Positions 25,730 through 33,926 of a stretch of 46,554 nucleotides of DNA are shown here, piece by piece. Location of the stretch: the NCBI GenBank assembly GCA_036502345.1, contig DASXYT010000261.1, positions 1 through 46,554 on the forward strand, read 5' to 3'. The stretch is from DATEPR01 sp036502345 (GTDB lineage Bacteria > Actinomycetota > Actinomycetes > Mycobacteriales > Pseudonocardiaceae). The position numbers and the translations under genes were made by a program. Under the pieces are notes generated by a model. That model was not told the origin of the DNA and did not search any database. It saw only the letters and a list, made by a program, of their open reading frames with translations. Within the stretch, counting starts at the first letter, position 1. Each line of letters starts with the position of its first letter.

Positions 25730-25761
25730 ACAGTGCCCCCGGCTCCGGCCGGGGGCACTGT
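25730..25761. terminator. bidirectional terminator hairpin after ponA2
   Basis: Perfect 14-bp stem (25730-25743 and 25748-25761) with a 4-base TCCG loop, between the convergent ponA2 and yqeY-like genes. On the plus strand it is followed by TCGTTC. Confidence 0.9.
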
Positions 25762-25765
25762 TCGT

Positions 25766-26236
25766 TCAGCTCTGGAGTTTCGACTTCACCAGCGCGGCGA
25801 CCTTGGCGCCCTCGGCCCGGCCGGCCACCTCGGCGCCGACGGCCTTCATCACCTGGCCCATCTGGCGCTGCCCCGGCGGTGAGCCCAGCTGCTCGGTGAC
25901 CGACGCCATGGCCCGGTCCACGATGTCGGCGAGTTCCTCGTCGGTCAGCTGACTGGGCAGGTAGGTGTTCAGCACGTCGGCCTCGCGCAGTTCGCCAGCG
26001 GCCTGCTCGGCGCGACCGGCGCCCCCGAACGCATCGGCGGCCTCCTTGCGCTTACGGACCTCGCGGGTCAGCACGCGCAGCACCTCTTCGTCGGACAGTT
26101 CGCGAGCCACCTTGCCGGCGACCTCCTCCGTGCCCACCGCGGCCAGCGCCATCCGGAGCACGCCGGTGGTCAGGGTGTCCCGAGCCTTCATCGCCGTGGT
26201 CAGGTCGGCGCGCAACCGCGCCTTAAGTTCCGCCAT
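25766..26236 (-). CDS. GatB/YqeY domain protein
   Basis: A 156-residue YqeY-family protein: MAELKARLRADLTTAMKARD at the start, LREADVLNTYLPSQLTDEEL in the middle, and GQRQMGQVMKAVGAEVAGRAEG near the end. The domain matches the tail domain of the GatB subunit of tRNA amidotransferase. The role of the free protein is unknown, but tRNA binding is plausible. The ATG at 26236 is the family start, and the frame beyond it to 26452 is a shadow. TAACCT ends eight bases upstream, so the transcript may be leaderless. Confidence 0.9.
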   Translation of the reverse strand: MAELKARLRADLTTAMKARDTLTTGVLRMALAAVGTEEVAGKVARELSDEEVLRVLTREVRKRKEAADAFGGAGRAEQAAGELREADVLNTYLPSQLTDEELADIVDRAMASVTEQLGSPPGQRQMGQVMKAVGAEVAGRAEGAKVAALVKSKLQS

Positions 26237-26300
26237 GTGGACAAAGGTTACCGGTGTGGTGCACGGCGGCGGGGGCCTGCGGCGCGTGGACCGGCCGCCG

Positions 26301-26306
26301 TAGGCT
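26301..26306 (+). promoter_or_regulatory. -10 element of the metallophosphoesterase gene
   Basis: TAGGCT, seven bases before the GTG at 26314. The position implies a leaderless mRNA and rules out the longer upstream frame. Confidence 0.6.
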
Positions 26307-26313
26307 CGAAGGC

Positions 26314-27270
26314 GTGAACACGATTGCTCGGGTCGCTGCCGGGACAGCGGCCGCAGGTGCGGCCACCGTCGCCTACGCGGCGGTGATCGAACGGCGCCAC
26401 TGGACGCTGCGCACCGCGACCCTGCCGGTACTGGCACCCAGCGCGCGGCCACTGCGCGTGTTGCACATCTCCGACCTGCACATGCTCCCCGGCCAGGGCG
26501 CCAAGCAGCGCTGGGTGAAGGGGCTGGCCGACCTCGACCCGGACCTGGTGGTGAACACCGGCGACAACCTGGCGCACCAGCAGGCCGTGCCCTCGGTGCT
26601 GCGGGCGTTGGGCACCCTGCTGGACAAGCCGGGCGTGTTCATCTTCGGGAGCAACGACTACTACGCGCCGAAGCCCAAGAACCCGGTGCGGTACCTGACC
26701 AAGAGCCGCAAGCGGATCCGGGGCATCCCGCTGCCGTGGAAGGACCTGCGCGCCGCGTTCGTCGAGCACGGCTGGCTGGACCTCACGCACGTCCGGCGCG
26801 GCTTCATGGTCGGCGGCCAGTCCGTCGTCGCGGCAGGCGTGGACGACCCGCACCTGCGCCGGGACCGGTACGCCGAGATCGCGGGCCAGCCCGACCCCAG
26901 CGCCGCCCTGCGGCTGGGCATCACCCACTCGCCGGAGCCCAGGGTGCTGGACGCGTTCGCGCACGACGGCTACGACCTGGTGATGGCGGGCCACACCCAC
27001 GGCGGCCAGTTGCGGCTGCCCGGCTACGGCGCGATCGTCACCAACTGTGAGCTGGACAGGTCGCGAGCCCGCGGAGTGTCGCGGTGGGGCGTCCACACGT
27101 GGCTACACGTGTCGGCAGGCCTGGGCACGTCGCCGTACGCCCCGGTCAGGTTCGCGTGCCCGCCCGAAGCCAGCCTGTTGACGCTGGTCCCGAGGCCCGC
27201 CACGGTCGCGGCCCCGGACGAGCAGGCAGCAGCGTCGGCCCGATTCGGAGCCGGAGCGGACGTCCGCTAG
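26314..27270 (+). CDS. metallophosphoesterase, membrane-anchored (Rv3683-like)
   Basis: A calcineurin-like phosphoesterase of 318 residues. An N-terminal hydrophobic segment (about 4-24) probably anchors it. The dinuclear metal motifs follow in order: HISDLHM (about 51-57), NTGDN (about 86-90), the GNHD-type motif as GSNDYY (about 112-117), GITHSPEP and AGHTHGGQ. The family includes phospholipid and UDP-diacylglucosamine hydrolases, and the substrate is not assignable. The basic insert KPKNPVRYLTKSRKR is typical of actinobacterial members. It is the last gene of the block shared with mycobacteria. The tRNA-Pro gene follows 20 bases downstream. Confidence 0.92.
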   Translation: MNTIARVAAGTAAAGAATVAYAAVIERRHWTLRTATLPVLAPSARPLRVLHISDLHMLPGQGAKQRWVKGLADLDPDLVVNTGDNLAHQQAVPSVLRALGTLLDKPGVFIFGSNDYYAPKPKNPVRYLTKSRKRIRGIPLPWKDLRAAFVEHGWLDLTHVRRGFMVGGQSVVAAGVDDPHLRRDRYAEIAGQPDPSAALRLGITHSPEPRVLDAFAHDGYDLVMAGHTHGGQLRLPGYGAIVTNCELDRSRARGVSRWGVHTWLHVSAGLGTSPYAPVRFACPPEASLLTLVPRPATVAAPDEQAAASARFGAGADVR

Positions 27271-27290
27271 ACTTTGCCGGGCACGACAGC

Positions 27291-27366
<76 letters not shown>

Positions 27367-27373
27367 GGCTGAG

Positions 27374-27406
27374 GGGCCGTCTACGTTCGCGTAGGCGGCC
27401 CTTTTT
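27374..27406 (+). terminator. intrinsic terminator after tRNA-Pro
   Basis: A 12-bp stem with one G-U pair (27374-27385 and 27390-27401), a TTCG tetraloop and a TTTTT tract. It is the most canonical Rho-independent terminator in the window. Confidence 0.95.
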
Positions 27407-27471
27407 CGCGTCGGAAAGGTCATGGCGAGCCTGTGGCGGAAATCCTGAGCGCGGTGGCCGGACGTGTCGCA

Positions 27472-27493
27472 ATGTTGGTATAGAATCCAACAT
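27472..27493 (+). promoter_or_regulatory. operator-like dyad around the fic promoter -10
   Basis: A perfect inverted repeat, ATGTTGG-N8-CCAACAT. The 8-base centre, TATAGAAT, contains a good -10 element (TAGAAT, 27481-27486). A protein bound to the dyad would block RNA polymerase, so autorepression or another switch is likely. Five bases after the -10, an ATG (27492) opens a 12-codon frame reading MEAVTIHHRVGL before a TAA (27528-27530). Confidence 0.6.
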
Positions 27494-27517
27494 GGAGGCG
27501 GTTACCATCCATCACCG

Positions 27518-27544
27518 TGTTGGGTTGTAATCGAGTTACCAACA
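27518..27544 (+). promoter_or_regulatory. second dyad in front of fic
   Basis: TGTTGG (27518-27523) and CCAACA (27539-27544) repeat the arms of the upstream dyad at wider spacing. A GTAA-N5-TTAC dyad (27527-27539) is nested inside. It touches the proposed fic start codon, so it could act as a second operator or as an RNA hairpin controlling translation. Confidence 0.5.
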
Positions 27545-28686
27545 TGTTGTTCGAAGCGCCGGACCTTGATGCGGCCGAGTCGGAGGTCCTCCAGCAGGTG
27601 GAGGACCTCAAGAGCAGCCTCCGCTGGCAGTTGACCGAACCTCGTCGGTGGGTCGGCTCGCTGCGGCGGTTGTCACTGGCACGTGCGATCCAAGGCTCGA
27701 ACAGCATCGAAGGCTACGACGCGGGGATCGACGACGCTGTCGACGTGGCGGCCGGCGAGGAGCCGCTGGACGCCAACGACGAGACCCGGCTCGCCCTGCT
27801 CGGCTACCGCAACGCGATGACCTATGTGCTGCAGATGGCCGAGGATCCCGACTTTCAGTACAACGACCAGCTCATGAAGAGCCTGCACTACATGATGACC
27901 AACTACGCCCTGAAGAACAGGCCCGGTCGATGGCGGGCGGGCAGCATCTACGTTCGAAACGACGAGACCGGTCAGATCGTCCATGAAGGCGCCGACCTGG
28001 AGCTCGTTCCGGAGCTCATGCGGCAACTCGGCTCCGAGTTGAACGCTCCGAACGGTCGGCCCGATCTCATCAGAGCTGCCATGGCACACCTCAACCTGGC
28101 CATGATCCATCCGTTCCGAGACGGAAACGGCCGCATGGCGCGATGTCTGCAGAGCCTGGTGCTCGCCCGGAGCGGCGTGCTGAGCCCGGTGTTCATGAGC
28201 ATCGAGGAATACCTTGGCCGAAACACCCAGGCGTACTACGACGTACTCGGGGTCACCGGTGGTGGATCGTGGCAGCCGACCCGTGACGCGCGCCCGTGGC
28301 TTCGGTTCACGTTGACCGCCCACCTACGGCAGGCGCGGACCATGCTGCAGCGGGTCAAGGAAAGCGAACGGATGTGGAGCGAACTGGAGGCACTGATCAA
28401 GGGACTCAAGCTTCCCGATCGAAGTGTGATGGCATTGTTCGACGCGATGATCGGGCTCCGGGTCCGCAACGCCACCTACCGCGCGTACTTCGAGGACTCA
28501 CCAGAGGAGATCACCGAGGCCACAGCGAGTCGAGATCTGCAGAAGCTGGTGCAGGCCGACCTGCTTGCCCCGATGGGTGAACGGCGGGGCAGGCACTATG
28601 TCGCCCGGCCCGCCCTGACGTCGATCCGCCAGGCGGTGCTCAGGAGTCGGACGCCCCGAGATGACACGGATCCGTTCAGCGGGTGA
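27544..28686 (+). CDS. Fic-family protein (putative AMP-transferase) with N-terminal inhibitory motif
   Basis: A 380-residue Fic enzyme, which typically transfers AMP (sometimes other phosphate moieties) to hydroxyl side chains of target proteins. The catalytic motif HPFRDGNGRMAR is complete (189-200, catalytic His189). The N-terminal inhibitory helix carries SNSIEG (52-57), fitting the (S/T)XXXE(G/N) rule of self-inhibited class II Fic proteins with Glu56 as the blocking residue. A C-terminal winged-helix domain (about 290-365) may bind DNA or target proteins. The ATG at 27544 is the working start; GTG 27517 in the same frame would overlap the second dyad. Codon use is somewhat less G+C-rich than its neighbours, which suggests acquisition beside the tRNA gene. 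Confidence 0.88.
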   Translation: MLFEAPDLDAAESEVLQQVEDLKSSLRWQLTEPRRWVGSLRRLSLARAIQGSNSIEGYDAGIDDAVDVAAGEEPLDANDETRLALLGYRNAMTYVLQMAEDPDFQYNDQLMKSLHYMMTNYALKNRPGRWRAGSIYVRNDETGQIVHEGADLELVPELMRQLGSELNAPNGRPDLIRAAMAHLNLAMIHPFRDGNGRMARCLQSLVLARSGVLSPVFMSIEEYLGRNTQAYYDVLGVTGGGSWQPTRDARPWLRFTLTAHLRQARTMLQRVKESERMWSELEALIKGLKLPDRSVMALFDAMIGLRVRNATYRAYFEDSPEEITEATASRDLQKLVQADLLAPMGERRGRHYVARPALTSIRQAVLRSRTPRDDTDPFSG

Positions 28687-28760
28687 CGTCGAGGCCCTGG
28701 CCATGACGGTGCTCGGGGGATCGATGCGGCGGGTACATGGGCATCTGGGCTGTCGGGTGG

Positions 28761-28766
28761 CAGGAT
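28761..28766 (+). promoter_or_regulatory. possible -10 element of the S9 peptidase gene
   Basis: CAGGAT, seven bases before GTG 28774, with no Shine-Dalgarno sequence in between. It matches the arrangement in front of the Gfo/Idh gene. Confidence 0.4.
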
Positions 28767-28773
28767 TTCGGGT

Positions 28774-30603
28774 GTGACTGACGTCGAAGCGCCCTCGAAA
28801 CTGTTCGACGATCCGGAACGGGAGGCCCGGTGGCGGGCCAGGTTCACCGCGGCCCGGGTCTCGCTGCCGGAGTGGGCGCGCGACGCCCCGGATCGCAACG
28901 TCTACATCTCCAACACCAGCGGCGTGTGGGAGGTCTACGCCTGGGACCGGGCCACCGACACCCACCGGCAGGTGACCGACCGGCCGCAGGGCACCTCGCA
29001 CGCCACTGTCAGCCCGGACGGCAAGCTGATCTGGTGGTTCGACGACACCGCCGGTGACGAGTTCGGCGTGTGGGTGAGCGAGCCGTTCGCCGGCAAGGCC
29101 GACGGGGAGCCCGTGCGACCCGCCGTGGCCGGCACGCACGCCGGTTATCCGTCCGGGCTCGCGGTCGGGCGGCAGGTCGTCGCCGTCGGCACGGACACCG
29201 ACGACGGCTCCACCATCTGGTTGGCCAAGGACGGCGGGGCCGCCGAGGTGACCTACACCAGCGAGCACACCGCGGGTGTCGCCGGGCTGTCCCGGGACGA
29301 GCAGTTGCTGGCGATCGGCCACTCCGAGCACGGCGACAGCAGGCACCCCGCGCTGCGTGTACTGGCCACTTCGGACGGTCACGCGGTTGCGGAGAAGTGG
29401 GACGGCGCCGGCAAGGGCCTTGAGGCGCTGAGCTTCGCGCCGGTCACGGGTGACACCAGGCTGCTGGTCGCGCACGAGCGCCGGGGCAAGGAGGAGCTGC
29501 TGGTCTGGGACGTCGCGACGGACGCCGAGACCATGCTGGAGATCGACCTGCCCGGTGAGATCACGGCCGACTGGTACCCCGACGGCACCGCACTGCTCGT
29601 GGTACACACCTACCGGTCACGCAACACCTTGCACCGCTTGGATCTCGCCACCGGTGCACTGTCCGCTCTGGACAGTGCACCCGGCACGATCAGCGATGCC
29701 GGGGTGCGCGACGACGGCACGGTCGAGTACGCGTGGTCGTCGGCCGCCTCGCCTGCGAAGGTGCGGGCGCTGGGCACCGACAACGTGGACCGGGTACTGC
29801 TCACCCCACCCGGTCCCACAGCGCCCGCCGCGACGCCGGTCACGGACGTGTTCGTGGACGGCCCGGGCGGCCGGGTGCACGCGCTGGTGGCCAGGCCGGA
29901 GGACGCGCCGGACGGTCCGCTGCCCACCGTGTTCAGCATCCACGGCGGCCCGCACGCTGCCGACGAGGACCGGTTCTCGGCCTACCGGGCGGCGTGGCTG
30001 GACGCCGGTTTCGCCGTCGTCGAGGTCAACTACCGGGGGTCCACCGGCTACGGCTCGGCATGGCGGGACGCCATCGAGGGCAGGCCTGGGCTGACCGAGT
30101 TGGAGGACGTGGCCGCGGTGCACGACTGGGCCGTGATGGACGGCCTCGCCGATCCCGCGCGGATCGTCGTGGAAGGCGGGTCCTGGGGCGGCTACCTGAC
30201 GCTGCTGGCGCTGGGCACCCAGCCGGAACGCTGGGCGGCCGGAGTCGCCGTGGTGCCGGTGGCCGACTACGTGGCCGCCTACGCCGACGAGATGGAGCCG
30301 CTGCGCGACTTCGACCGGGCACTGTTCGGCGGCTCGCCGGACGACCTGCCCGAGTTGTATCGCGAGTGCTCGCCCATCACCTACGTCGACCAGGTCCGCG
30401 TGCCGGTGCTGGTGGTGGCCGGCGAGAACGACCCGCGCTGCCCGATCCGGCAGATCGACAACTACCTGGCCAAGTTGGCGGAGCGGAAGGCCGAGCACTC
30501 GGTCTACCGGTACGACGCAGGGCACGGCTCGCTGGTGGTGGCCGAGACGATCAAGCAGACCGCGATGGCCATCGACTACGCCCGGCGCGCCGTCGGCGCC
30601 TGA
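28774..30603 (+). CDS. prolyl-oligopeptidase-family (S9) serine peptidase
   Basis: A 609-residue cytosolic peptidase. The N-terminal two thirds (about 40-340) is a beta-propeller-like domain with repeated D-G-K/T blades (e.g. ATVSPDGKLIWWFDD). The C-terminal alpha/beta-hydrolase domain has HGGPHAADEDRFS, the nucleophile motif GGS470WGGY, Asp553 in GENDPRCP and His584 in AGHGSL. The nucleophile motif is GGSWGGY rather than the common GGSYGGY. It most likely degrades short peptides as an acylaminoacyl- or dipeptidyl-peptidase type. It starts with GTG and is followed by a strong terminator. Confidence 0.93.
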   Translation: MTDVEAPSKLFDDPEREARWRARFTAARVSLPEWARDAPDRNVYISNTSGVWEVYAWDRATDTHRQVTDRPQGTSHATVSPDGKLIWWFDDTAGDEFGVWVSEPFAGKADGEPVRPAVAGTHAGYPSGLAVGRQVVAVGTDTDDGSTIWLAKDGGAAEVTYTSEHTAGVAGLSRDEQLLAIGHSEHGDSRHPALRVLATSDGHAVAEKWDGAGKGLEALSFAPVTGDTRLLVAHERRGKEELLVWDVATDAETMLEIDLPGEITADWYPDGTALLVVHTYRSRNTLHRLDLATGALSALDSAPGTISDAGVRDDGTVEYAWSSAASPAKVRALGTDNVDRVLLTPPGPTAPAATPVTDVFVDGPGGRVHALVARPEDAPDGPLPTVFSIHGGPHAADEDRFSAYRAAWLDAGFAVVEVNYRGSTGYGSAWRDAIEGRPGLTELEDVAAVHDWAVMDGLADPARIVVEGGSWGGYLTLLALGTQPERWAAGVAVVPVADYVAAYADEMEPLRDFDRALFGGSPDDLPELYRECSPITYVDQVRVPVLVVAGENDPRCPIRQIDNYLAKLAERKAEHSVYRYDAGHGSLVVAETIKQTAMAIDYARRAVGA

Positions 30604-30625
30604 CCACGCCGAACGGCAACGAGAC

Positions 30626-30660
30626 GACCGACCCGGAGCTCCCCCTGCTCCGGGTCGGTC
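30626..30660. terminator. bidirectional terminator hairpin
   Basis: Perfect 13-bp stem (30626-30638 and 30648-30660) with a 9-base loop between the convergent S9 peptidase and VC0807-like genes. Confidence 0.88.
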
Positions 30661-30676
30661 TGTTCGTGGGCTGCCG

Positions 30677-31432
30677 TCAGGCAGCCAGGACCAGCGGCCG
30701 CTCGGCAGCGGCCTGGTCGTTCTCGGCGACCCGCTGACCGATCATCCGCGCCATCCGCACCACCCACCTGCCCTGCACGAGGATGCAGGCGGTGATGGCG
30801 ATCGCGACCGGGATGTTGACCGCCCACACCGCCGTGTTCACCGGCAGCACGACGACCAGCGCGATCCGGCCGACGCACTCGGCGATGAAGCCGACGCCCC
30901 ACACCAACGTGGCCGCCTTCAGGCAGGCACGGAACTCGGCGGAGCCGCTCGCCAGCTCGTCCCAGGCCGCCGAGCTGCCCTCGGTCCTGGCCAGGAACGC
31001 GCGGATACCGTTGGACATCGCGGGCCTGGCCAGCATCGCCGAGATGATCAGCCAGACGCCTAACGTGCCGGTGCCCAGCGATTCCTTGGCCAGCAACAAC
31101 TTCGCCGAGCCTGTGATGAACGCGACCGGGATGCTGACCACCGTCAGCGCCACCACCGCGACGGCGAGGCCGTCAGCGGTGCGCTCGCGGATCATGCTCA
31201 GCACCACCCGAACGGCCGGCACCAACCCGGAGATCACGAGTGCGGTGATCAGCGGTACCCCGAAGTGCCGCATCAGGTAGTACGAGCCCAGCGGCACGGC
31301 CACGTCCAGCACCAGCGGCAGGAACGGATTGCCCTTCGCCGGCGCCCTGCGGTTGCCGGCTACACCGTGGTCGCCGGCTACACCGTGGTCTCCGGTTGTC
31401 CTGTGGCGTCCACCTGTGGTGACAACCCCCAT
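30677..31432 (-). CDS. VC0807-family-like integral membrane protein
   Basis: A 251-residue membrane protein with about six hydrophobic segments, recognisable as the VC0807-type group by PLVLDVAVPLGSYYLMRHFG, the following SGLVPAVRV and a KLLLAKES segment. Function unknown. The N-terminus (TTGDHGVAGDHGVAGNRR) is a low-complexity stretch made by a perfect tandem 18-bp duplication (31355-31372 and 31373-31390), so its length may vary between strains. The ATG at 31432 has GAGGAGG about nine bases upstream. It is convergent with the S9 peptidase gene. Confidence 0.75.
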   Translation of the reverse strand: MGVVTTGGRHRTTGDHGVAGDHGVAGNRRAPAKGNPFLPLVLDVAVPLGSYYLMRHFGVPLITALVISGLVPAVRVVLSMIRERTADGLAVAVVALTVVSIPVAFITGSAKLLLAKESLGTGTLGVWLIISAMLARPAMSNGIRAFLARTEGSSAAWDELASGSAEFRACLKAATLVWGVGFIAECVGRIALVVVLPVNTAVWAVNIPVAIAITACILVQGRWVVRMARMIGQRVAENDQAAAERPLVLAA

Positions 31433-31564
31433 GACCGCCGCCTCCTCGTCCTGGTCGCTTCGACAAGGACGACGTTACGGAGGAGGAGGCGGCTGTACGG
31501 GTGTCGAACGTCCGGAACTGGGCATGACGATTGTCAGGTCAGGACCCGGTCCCGATGTCATGGT

Positions 31565-31993
31565 TCAGGAGGTGGCGGTCACGTCCACGTCGATGTTTCC
31601 CCTGGTCGCGTTCGAGTAGGGGCACACCTGGTGGGCCTTCTGCACCAGCTCGTCGGCCTTGGCCTGGTCGACGCCGGGCAGGTGCGCGACCAGCTTGACG
31701 GCCAGTCCGAAGCCACCCTGGCCGTTCGGGCCGATGCCGACCTCGGCGTCGATGGACGTGTCGTCGTGCAGGGTGACCTTGTCCGCCGAGGCGACCAGTC
31801 GCAGCGCGCTGTGGAAACAGGCCGCGTAGCCGGCCGCGAACAGCTGCTCGGGGTTGGTGAACAGACCGCCTGGGCCACCCATCTCCTTCGGGATGGTCAG
31901 CTTCTCGTCGATCACCCCGTCGGACGAGTGGACCTCACCGTTGCGTCCGTCGCCGATCGCTGTGGCGTGCGCTGTGTAGACCGCGTCGACCAT
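31565..31993 (-). CDS. ohr: organic hydroperoxide resistance protein (Ohr/OsmC family)
   Basis: A thiol peroxidase of 142 residues that detoxifies organic hydroperoxides. The two active-site cysteines are Cys59 (AACFHSAL) and Cys124 (CPYSNATRGN), and the Ohr signature FAAGYAACFHSAL is intact. The ATG at 31993 is chosen because AAAGGAG lies 6-7 bases upstream; an ATG 18 bases earlier has none. No MarR-type OhrR regulator gene is nearby, so regulation may come from elsewhere. The downstream VC0807-like gene is 132 bases away and probably independent. Confidence 0.95.
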   Translation of the reverse strand: MVDAVYTAHATAIGDGRNGEVHSSDGVIDEKLTIPKEMGGPGGLFTNPEQLFAAGYAACFHSALRLVASADKVTLHDDTSIDAEVGIGPNGQGGFGLAVKLVAHLPGVDQAKADELVQKAHQVCPYSNATRGNIDVDVTATS

Positions 31994-32045
31994 GCCGAAC
32001 TCCTTTGTCATTGGCTGTACTGCTACCTACACCAACAACCAAACC

Positions 32046-32615
32046 TCACGGTGTCATGTCATTGTTCTGGTGGAGTGCGAACTCCACCACCTGGCGGCCG
32101 ATGGTGCGCAGAGTGGCCTCGACCTTGGGGTCCGAACAGCCGTACTCGTCGAACGTCACCTCGGCCGAGTTGACCGCGGCACCCAGCGGCGTCGGCCAGC
32201 CGCGCAGGGCGTGCACGATGGACCGCAGCGCGGTCAGCGTCGTGACGGCGGCCTGCCAGCCGAACGCGGCGGCGACGCAGCCGACCGCCCTGCCGTCCAG
32301 GTAGGGCGGCTCGTCCCCGCGCATGTCCTCGACGTAGTCCAGGGCGTTCTTGACCAGGCCGGAGATGGTGCCGTGGTAGCCGGGCGAGACCAGCAGCACA
32401 CCGTCGGCGGAGCGCAGTTCCTCGATCAGCCGGATCGCCGCTGCCGGCCGTTCGGACTCACTGGGGTCGTAGAACGGCAGCATCAGCTGGGCACCGCTGA
32501 TCATGGTGGTCTTCGCGCCCGCGGACTCGGCGCCGGCCAGCGCGATCTGCAGGGCACGCTCGGACTGCGAGTCGCTGCGGATCGACCCACCGATGCCCAC
32601 CACGTGCACGGTCAT
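32046..32615 (-). CDS. NADPH-dependent FMN reductase
   Basis: A flavodoxin-like reductase of 189 residues. The FMN phosphate loop is GIGGSIRSDSQSERAL (N-terminus), and the central motif SPGYHGTISGLVKNALDYVE is the family signature for FMN binding. It could supply reduced flavin to a monooxygenase or act as a quinone/chromate reductase, and no partner is adjacent. The ATG at 32615 has GGAAGGA about nine bases upstream. It lies 52 bases upstream of ohr on the same strand, so co-transcription in an oxidative-stress unit is possible. Confidence 0.9.
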   Translation of the reverse strand: MTVHVVGIGGSIRSDSQSERALQIALAGAESAGAKTTMISGAQLMLPFYDPSESERPAAAIRLIEELRSADGVLLVSPGYHGTISGLVKNALDYVEDMRGDEPPYLDGRAVGCVAAAFGWQAAVTTLTALRSIVHALRGWPTPLGAAVNSAEVTFDEYGCSDPKVEATLRTIGRQVVEFALHQNNDMTP

Positions 32616-32729
32616 TCTCACGATCCTTCCATCGGAAGGCCCGGAACGGGCGGGCCGTCCGTATGACGGTATGACCTCGAGAATTCTGGAGGTCCAGCGA
32701 TGGTGCCCTCCGTCACTGTTCCGGTTATG

Positions 32730-32745
32730 GTTACCCACGGGTAAC
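32730..32745. promoter_or_regulatory. 16-bp palindrome upstream of the esterase gene
   Basis: GTTACCC-AC-GGGTAAC is a perfect inverted repeat 17 bases before the esterase start, overlapping its likely promoter and close to the GGGAGG ribosome site. The size and symmetry suit a TetR- or GntR-like dimer. No such regulator gene is adjacent. Confidence 0.6.
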
Positions 32746-32761
32746 GATAGAGGGAGGCGCG

Positions 32762-33850
32762 ATGGCCAGCATCGTCGATCGGATTACCGCGTCGTTGGAG
32801 CCACATGTGATCCGAGCGGTGTTCGGACTGCCGGCGCCGGCTCGCAGGGCACTGGCCGGCAAGCCGGTCCGGATCGACGGGCAGCGGCTGGACCCCGACG
32901 TGCAACTGCTGCTCCGGCTCAGTGAGATGCAGGGCATCGCGCTCACCGCCGAGACACCGGAGTTGGCCAGGGCCGGGCTGGAGCACGGCGCCGCGCTGGC
33001 AGGCGGCCGACCGACCGGCGCCATGGACACCCGTGAGCTGCGGATTCCCGACCCGGCCGGCCCGATCCCGGCCCGGCTCTACACCCCGGCCGGGCTCCCG
33101 GCGGGCTCGCCGCTGGTGGTCTTCTACCACGGTGGCGGCTGGGTGATCGGCAGCATCGCCAGCCACGACAGCACCTGCCGGTTCCTGGCCACCGAGGGCG
33201 GCGTCCGGGTGTTGTCGGTGGACTACCGGCTGGCGCCGGAGCACACGTTCCCGGCCGCCGCGGACGACGCGGTGGCCGCGTTCCGCTACGCCATCGCGCA
33301 CGCCGACGACCTGGGCGCCGACCCGGCCGCGATCGCCGTGTCCGGGGACAGTGCCGGCGGCAACCTGGCCGCGGCCGTCTGCCACGTCACAGCGCACGAA
33401 AGGACCGCTCGGCCCGTGTTCGCGCTGCTGTTCTACCCGGCTGTCGACGCGAGCGTCCGCCGCAAGTCCCGCGAGGTGTACGGCGAGGGCTTCTTCCTCA
33501 CCGACAAGGACATGGACTGGTTCCGCGACCACTACGCGCCCGACGAGCGGGACCACACCGACCCGAGATTCTCCGTGCTGCTCTCCGAGCACCTGGCCGA
33601 CTTCCCGCCCGCCTATCTGACGGTGGGCGGCTTCGACCCGCTGGTGGACGAGGTCGAGGCGTTCGGCGCCGCGCTGGCCGCTGCCGGCGTGCCGGTCGTG
33701 GTGCGCAAACACGCCGATCTGATCCACGGCTTCGCAGGCTTCCTCGGCGTGGCGCCGAGGGCGCGCGAGGCGATGGCCGACGCGGTCGGCGCGCTGCGCA
33801 CCGGGCTGGCGATGGCGGCCCGGAGCGAGGCGCGCAGGGCGACCGGCTGA
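32762..33850 (+). CDS. HSL-family alpha/beta-hydrolase (esterase/lipase)
   Basis: An esterase of the hormone-sensitive-lipase family, 362 residues. The oxyanion motif HGGGW begins at His123, the nucleophile motif GDSAGG has Ser197, and the C-terminal acid and histidine are in GGFDPLVDE and DLIHGFAG. The N-terminal cap region (1-95) is typical of this family, whose members hydrolyse short-chain acyl esters. The ATG at 32762 follows GGGAGG by five bases. It is divergent from the FMN reductase gene, and a perfect 16-bp palindrome lies in the shared region. Confidence 0.93.
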   Translation: MASIVDRITASLEPHVIRAVFGLPAPARRALAGKPVRIDGQRLDPDVQLLLRLSEMQGIALTAETPELARAGLEHGAALAGGRPTGAMDTRELRIPDPAGPIPARLYTPAGLPAGSPLVVFYHGGGWVIGSIASHDSTCRFLATEGGVRVLSVDYRLAPEHTFPAAADDAVAAFRYAIAHADDLGADPAAIAVSGDSAGGNLAAAVCHVTAHERTARPVFALLFYPAVDASVRRKSREVYGEGFFLTDKDMDWFRDHYAPDERDHTDPRFSVLLSEHLADFPPAYLTVGGFDPLVDEVEAFGAALAAAGVPVVVRKHADLIHGFAGFLGVAPRAREAMADAVGALRTGLAMAARSEARRATG

Positions 33851-33863
33851 CCCAGGACACGAC

Positions 33864-33895
33864 GCAGCCCCGACGGTCCCGACCGTCGGGGCTGC
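33864..33895. terminator. bidirectional terminator hairpin
   Basis: Perfect 14-bp stem (33864-33877 and 33882-33895) with a CCCG loop between the convergent esterase and secreted-protein genes. Confidence 0.9.
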
Positions 33896-33926
33896 CCGCA
33901 CCCTCTCCCCTGGCTGCTGGGTGCGG

